From assembly GCA_019240375.1 (NCBI GenBank), contig JAFAYN010000071.1, positions 1 to 8,869 on the forward strand: a DNA stretch of 8,869 nt, read 5' to 3'. Positions 5,873-8,869 of the stretch are shown here, one piece after another (within the stretch, counting starts at the first letter, position 1; the number at the start of each line of letters is the position of its first letter). Made by a program: the position numbers and the translations under genes. This DNA comes from Gemmatimonadota bacterium (GTDB lineage Bacteria; Gemmatimonadota; Gemmatimonadetes; Longimicrobiales; Longimicrobiaceae). The notes under the pieces were generated by a model. That model was not told where the DNA came from. It saw only the letters and a program-made list of their open reading frames with translations, and did not search any database.

Positions 5873-6211
5873 ATGATCCCTCCCTTTCCCGTCGATCACC
5901 CCTCCACCTTCCGGACCACCGTGCACGGCACCGTCTTCGGCGAGCGCGCGGCGCACGTGGACACGGTGGAGCCCGGCGACCGGCTCGTCCTCCTTCCCGA
6001 CCCTCCCGGCGAGGAGGACCCCGCGGTCTGGGTCCACCTGATGGACGGGGACCCGGTGGGCCACCTCCCGCCGGAGATCAACGCCTGGCTCGCGCCCTGG
6101 CTCCTGCGCGGCGGAGCGGCGTCGGCGGTGGCGGTGCGGGTGCGGGGGACGGACGTGCCGAGCTGGAAGCGGCTGCTGATCGAGGTCCACTGCACGGAGG
6201 GACGGAGCTAG
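5873..6211 (+). CDS. Small stand-alone HIRAN-like domain protein
   Basis: The 112-residue protein resembles the HIRAN domain, a small beta-barrel found alone in bacteria and fused to helicases such as HLTF, where it binds DNA 3' ends. Visible elements are a first strand ending in VHGT (17-20), GDRLVLLPDPPGEEDPAVWV (35-54), which resembles the family's G..L.L.R.P.NP.D..A..V pattern, then DGDPVGHLPPEINAWLAPWL (58-77, the V-G-h-x-P turn and helix), and strands AVAVRVRG and RLLIEV near the end. There is no partner domain, signal peptide or membrane segment. The ATG is preceded by GGAG at seven bases. The gene has its own predicted promoter and terminator and is divergent from the cysteine desulfurase. 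The family call is by pattern only; the biological role is unknown. Confidence 0.58.
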   Translation: MIPPFPVDHPSTFRTTVHGTVFGERAAHVDTVEPGDRLVLLPDPPGEEDPAVWVHLMDGDPVGHLPPEINAWLAPWLLRGGAASAVAVRVRGTDVPSWKRLLIEVHCTEGRS

Positions 6212-6218
6212 CGCCGGA

Positions 6219-6254
6219 CGGGGCGTCGCGGACGAGCGGCGCCCCGCTCCTTTT
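6219..6254 (+). terminator. Rho-independent terminator after the HIRAN-like gene
   Basis: CGGGGCGTCGC (6219-6229) pairs with GCGGCGCCCCG (6236-6246) over 11 positions, including one G-T wobble, around a six-base loop. A T-run (6251-6254) follows shortly after, only eight bases beyond the gene's stop codon region. Confidence 0.7.
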
Positions 6255-6337
6255 CCCCACCCGCCGGACCCTCTCGCGGAATCCCCCTATCCTACATCCT
6301 CGCGCCTCGTGGCGGAAGGGGTGCGCCCGCCGGGCGG

Positions 6338-7095
6338 TCACCCCGGACGGGGTGTCGCCCTCCCCTGCTCGCGCGAGGCCTGCTGCGCGCGCCGGACCTG
6401 CTCCGGCTCGCCCAGGTAGTAGTGGCGCGCCGGGCGGAGCGCGTCGTCCAGCTCGTACACCAGGGGAAGCCGGTCGGGATCTCCAGGTAGGTGACCTCGT
6501 CCTCCGACAGCCCGTCCAGGTGCTTCATCAGGGCGCGCAGGGTGTTGCCGTGCGCGGCGACCAGCGTCCGCTCGCCGCGCAGGACCCCGGGGACGATCCG
6601 CTCCTCCCAGTACGGGAGGAAGCGGCGCACGGTGTCTTCCAGGCTCTCGGTGCGGGGGAGCTGCTCCGGGGCGAGGCCGCGGTAGCGCGTGTCGTGGCCA
6701 GGGAAGCGAGGGTCGGCAGGGTCCAGCGCGGGCGGGCGGACGGCGTACCCGCGCCGCCAGAGGTGCACCTGTGCCTCCCCGAACCTGGCCGCGGCTTCGG
6801 CCTTGTCGTCCCCCTGCAGCGCCCCGTAGTGCCGCTCGTTCAGCCGCCACGAGTGGTGCTGGGGGATCCACATCAGCTCCATCTCGTCCAGCGCGATCCA
6901 CAGGGTACGGATGGCCCGCCGGAGGAGCGAGGTGTGGGCCACGTCGAAGCCGAAGCCCGCCGCGGCCAGGAGCCGGCCGGCGTGGCGGGCCTCCTCCCTC
7001 CCCTGCTCCGTCAGGTCCACGTCGGTCCAGCCGGTGAAGCGGTTTTCCGCGTTCCAGGTGCTCTGCCCGTGCCGCAGGAGAACGAGTCTGTGCAT
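6338..7095 (-). CDS. gpmA: 2,3-bisphosphoglycerate-dependent phosphoglycerate mutase, frameshifted near the 3' end
   Basis: The enzyme interconverts 3- and 2-phosphoglycerate in glycolysis. From the ATG at 7095 the frame gives [15 protein letters not shown] with phospho-histidine H9, then [12 protein letters not shown] (19-30), [11 protein letters not shown] (85-95, with E87) and H182 in [11 protein letters not shown]. After EIPTG (205-209) the frame runs into nonsense and would end at 6292. The proper ending, [19 protein letters not shown] through to a TGA at 6338-6340, continues in another frame. One extra base in the GGGG run at 6463-6466 (CCCC on the coding strand) would restore TTC-CCC-CTG and a 252-residue protein, the normal length. 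So the gene is intact except for a one-base deletion in a homopolymer: a sequencing or assembly error, or a very recent mutation. The start has only a weak AAAGG site. Confidence 0.9.
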
Positions 7096-7206
7096 GGCCT
7101 TTCGGGCTCGCAGCAATCGTTCCGCTCCCCGGGATTTGCGGTGGAGCGCCGCGCGTCTCATCTTCTCCGGCACACGACACACGTTTCCACCTCCCAGCGG
7201 CCTTCC

Positions 7207-7482
7207 ATGAGCGGACTCACCCCCGAAGAGCGCGGCTTCTGCGACCGTTTCGAAGAGACGCTGGAGCAGGTGATCGCGAAGGAGCCGCCCGGCGGGCACA
7301 CCTCGGTGATCGTGGAGGCGGAGCGGCCGCTGACGGAGCCGGTCGTCGCGGAGCTGCGCGGGCGCTTCGTGGCGAAGGGGTGGGCCGACCTGAGCGTGGC
7401 GCACTGGCTGGGGAACCGGTACCAGGTGGTGCTGCGGTGCCGGCGGGACCGCGACGGGCGGGACCCGGACGGGGTGAGGTAG
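7207..7482 (+). CDS. Small hypothetical protein, divergent from gpmA
   Basis: I do not recognise this 91-residue protein. The ATG at 7207 opens [19 protein letters not shown]. The predicted layout is helix (1-25), strand (SVIVEAE), helix ([18 protein letters not shown]), and two strands ([16 protein letters not shown]), ending in a basic/acidic tail of RD repeats. It has no membrane segment or signal. Codons keep G/C in third positions, supporting real coding. The frame is open far upstream, but that extension is antisense to gpmA and is not coding. The ribosome site is poor. A strong hairpin terminator follows 24 nt after the TAG stop, which supports a separate short transcript. A small phage-like or regulatory protein is possible; no function can be given. 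Confidence 0.6.
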   Translation: MSGLTPEERGFCDRFEETLEQVIAKEPPGGHTSVIVEAERPLTEPVVAELRGRFVAKGWADLSVAHWLGNRYQVVLRCRRDRDGRDPDGVR

Positions 7483-7506
7483 GGACCGCCCCACCGCGAC
7501 GCCCAC

Positions 7507-7544
7507 GCGCCCCCGGAGCATTGTGCTCCGGGGGCGCCGCCGTT
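7507..7544 (+). terminator. Hairpin terminator after the 91-residue gene
   Basis: GCGCCCCCGGAGCA (7507-7520) and TGCTCCGGGGGCGC (7524-7537) form a perfect 14-bp stem with a three-base loop, followed by a short T-run (7542-7544). It separates the small gene from the tetR promoter. Confidence 0.72.
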
Positions 7545-7563
7545 TCGGCACCTTTGCCATACT

Positions 7564-7591
7564 TGCGAGTAATATTACTCCTCAGTATCAT
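7564..7591 (+). promoter_or_regulatory. Predicted tetR-efflux operon promoter
   Basis: TTGCGA (7564-7569, four of six matches to the -35) and TATCAT (7586-7591, five of six to the -10) are 16 bases apart. Transcription would start near 7598, giving a leader of about 39 nt before the tetR ATG. The spacer contains the AT-rich palindrome at 7567-7580, so a bound repressor would block polymerase. Confidence 0.5.
7567..7580. promoter_or_regulatory. Palindromic operator, likely TetR autoregulatory site
   Basis: GAGTAATATTACTC is a perfect 14-bp palindrome; outer bases ACT (7561-7563) and AGT (7584-7586) extend the symmetry to 26 bp with a three-base mismatch on each side. It stands out as AT-rich in a GC-rich region and lies within the predicted promoter of the adjacent tetR gene, the usual position for autorepression in this family. 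Confidence 0.6.
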
Positions 7592-7636
7592 GACGTTCAC
7601 AATGTCCCCGGCCCGACGACCCGGAGGAAGGGAAGG

Positions 7637-8311
7637 ATGGAGGCGAAGGAGGAGAGCGGGGCGGAGGCCGCCCGGCACACCAAGGGAGAGCGGACCCGCG
7701 CCCGCCTGCTGGAGGCGGCGATGCACGAGTTCGCACGCAACGGCTTCCACGAGACCAAGGTCAGCGACATCGTGGGGCGGGCGGGGCTCTCGCAGCCGTC
7801 GTTCTACCTGTACTTCGCCAACAAGGAGGCGGCGTACGACGAGCTGGTGGCGTGCTTCCGCGAGCGGATGCTCGCGGCGCTGCGGCGCATCCGCTTCGCG
7901 GGCGACTTCGCGCCCGGACAGGCGCACGAGTACGTGCTGCGGGCGAACACCATCTTCTTCGCCGCGCTGGACGAGAACCCGGAGCTGACGGAGATCGGAC
8001 TCTTCCAGCCGCCCGCGGCCGAGGTAACCAAGGACGAGCTGGTGAGGGCCATCGCCGGGAACGTCGCGGCGGCGCAGGAGTCCGGCCTTTTCCGCCGGGA
8101 CGTCCCCCCCGCGCTGGTGGCGCAGTGCCTGCTGGGGATGGACGAGCGCGTCTTCCGCGCCGGGACGGAGGGGGAGGGACGGAGGGAGCAGGTGGCCGCC
8201 ATCGCTGCGCTCCTCACCGACGGGCTGCGGAACCGGGGCCCGGATCCCGGGCGGGAAGGTTCGATGGAGGACGGTACGGCACAGACCCACAACGCGAGCA
8301 GAATCAGTTGA
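7637..8311 (+). CDS. TetR/AcrR-family transcriptional regulator
   Basis: The 224-residue protein is a dimeric repressor of the TetR type. The N-terminal DNA-binding domain is clear: TKGERTRARLLEAAMHEFARNGF (15-37), then the helix-turn-helix VSDIVGRAGLSQPSFYLYFANKEAAYDELV (42-71). The C-terminal ligand domain is helical and not specific enough to name an inducer. The start was placed at the ATG at 7637 because GGAGGAAGGGAAGG lies directly upstream; the frame is open further up but that part overlaps the terminator and promoter. Its TGA overlaps the TTG start of the efflux pump gene (TTGA), so the two are translationally coupled and the pump is the probable target. A palindrome in its promoter suggests it also represses itself. 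Confidence 0.93.
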   Translation: MEAKEESGAEAARHTKGERTRARLLEAAMHEFARNGFHETKVSDIVGRAGLSQPSFYLYFANKEAAYDELVACFRERMLAALRRIRFAGDFAPGQAHEYVLRANTIFFAALDENPELTEIGLFQPPAAEVTKDELVRAIAGNVAAAQESGLFRRDVPPALVAQCLLGMDERVFRAGTEGEGRREQVAAIAALLTDGLRNRGPDPGREGSMEDGTAQTHNASRIS

Positions 8312-8869
8312 CATCCGACACGAACAGGGGCGGCGGGACCGCCGTCGCGGCCCCGCCGCGGGAGGCCGAGGAGGCCTCGTCCGAAAACTCGGGGATCAGC
8401 GCCTTCCGCTGGTTCATCCTTCTCGGCCTGATCACGGCCGCCATCATGGAGGTGCTGGACACCACCATCGTCAACGTCGCCCTCCCGCAGATGGCCGGGA
8501 ACCTGGGGGCGACGCAGGAGGAGATCGGCTGGGTCAGCACCGGCTACATCCTCTCCAACGTGGTGGTCCTCCCCATGACCGCCTTCTTCACCGCCACCTT
8601 CGGGCGGCGGAACTACCTTTCGGCCTCGATCGTGATCTTCGTGATCGCGTCGTTCATGTGCGGGACCTCGCACAGCCTGCAGATGCTGGTGTTCTGGCGG
8701 ATCGTGCAGGGAGCGGGCGGCGCGGCGCTCCTTTCCACGGCGCAGGCCACGCTGCGGCAGATCTTCCCGCGCGAGCAGCAGGGGATGGTGCAGGCGGTGT
8801 TCCTCCTCGGCGTCATCGTGGCGCCCACGCTGGGCCCCACGCTGGGCGGGTGGATCACCGACAACTACA
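8308..8869 (+). CDS. DHA2-type MFS multidrug efflux transporter (EmrB/QacA-like), truncated by window end
   Basis: This is an inner-membrane proton-driven drug exporter; 187 residues are visible and the frame is open to the window end. The start is a TTG at 8308 that overlaps the tetR stop; no ATG is available before residue 47, which lies inside the first membrane helix. After a soluble N-terminus (1-33) come membrane helices at about 34-58, 75-95, 103-120, 126-148 and 160-183. Family motifs are seen: LDTTIVNVALP (50-60, motif D1), FGRRN (98-102, part of motif A), and the antiporter motif C, APTLGPTLGG (172-181). These fit the 14-helix DHA2 family. Pairing with a TetR regulator supports induced efflux of a toxic compound. 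The substrate cannot be told from this part. Confidence 0.9.
   Translation, partial: MTSDTNRGGGTAVAAPPREAEEASSENSGISAFRWFILLGLITAAIMEVLDTTIVNVALPQMAGNLGATQEEIGWVSTGYILSNVVVLPMTAFFTATFGRRNYLSASIVIFVIASFMCGTSHSLQMLVFWRIVQGAGGAALLSTAQATLRQIFPREQQGMVQAVFLLGVIVAPTLGPTLGGWITDNY

Noticed and set aside
5800..7482. A 560-codon open frame on the + strand across the HIRAN-like gene and gpmA
   Set aside because: It is out of frame with the HIRAN-like gene and antisense to gpmA, both of which show real family motifs. Only its last 91 codons (from 7207) lie outside those genes and were kept as a separate small gene.
8308..8313. TTGACA as a -35 element for a separate promoter of the efflux gene
   Set aside because: No -10-like sequence occurs at 16-18 bases downstream (the region is GC-rich), and the stop/start overlap with tetR argues for one operon.

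Overview
This is a GC-rich bacterial chromosomal window with strong G/C preference at third codon positions, strong GGAGG-type ribosome sites on some genes, and GTG/TTG starts on others. Gene content (PgsA-like enzyme, GrpE, DnaJ, MnmA, cysteine desulfurase, phosphoglycerate mutase) is housekeeping. The style is compatible with a high-GC free-living bacterium such as a Gemmatimonadota/Longimicrobium-type organism, but that assignment is a guess from gene style, not proven here.

Layout. (1) Positions 1-275: 3' end of a CDP-alcohol phosphatidyltransferase (pgsA-like), + strand. (2) Positions 276-2544: a + strand chaperone block, grpE - dnaJ - a small acidic protein. A good match to a sigma-54 promoter and two strong hairpins lie upstream of grpE. 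The block closes with an 18-bp perfect-stem terminator at 2561-2602. (3) Positions 2604-2766: intergenic, with a long imperfect palindrome (2642-2712) and the left copy of a 20-nt direct repeat. (4) Positions 2767-5722, all on the - strand, read from right to left: cysteine desulfurase, mnmA, a VapB-like antitoxin and a PIN-domain toxin. (5) Positions 5723-6254: divergent promoter region and a small stand-alone HIRAN-like protein, + strand, with its own terminator. (6) Positions 6338-7095: gpmA on the - strand, carrying a one-base frameshift near its 3' end. (7) Positions 7207-7482: small + strand protein of unknown function, then a terminator. (8) Positions 7564-8869: a TetR-family regulator with a palindromic operator inside its promoter, translationally overlapping a DHA2-type (EmrB/QacA-like) MFS efflux transporter that runs off the window.

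How the genes work together. GrpE and DnaJ are co-chaperones of DnaK, which is not in the window. The cysteine desulfurase next to MnmA forms a sulfur relay for 2-thiouridine at the tRNA wobble position, as in the yrvO-mnmA pair of Bacillus. TetR and the MFS pump form a standard self-regulated efflux operon.

The most notable structure is the toxin-antitoxin pair. It is bracketed by exact 20-nt direct repeats. The right copy is the 3' end of mnmA (last codons plus stop) and the left copy lies just past the toxin gene. This looks like a small, lower-GC cassette inserted at the mnmA 3' end that rebuilt the end of the gene. I see no wholly new multi-gene system. The repeat-bracketed cassette, the putative sigma-54 site before grpE and the gpmA frameshift deserve checking.
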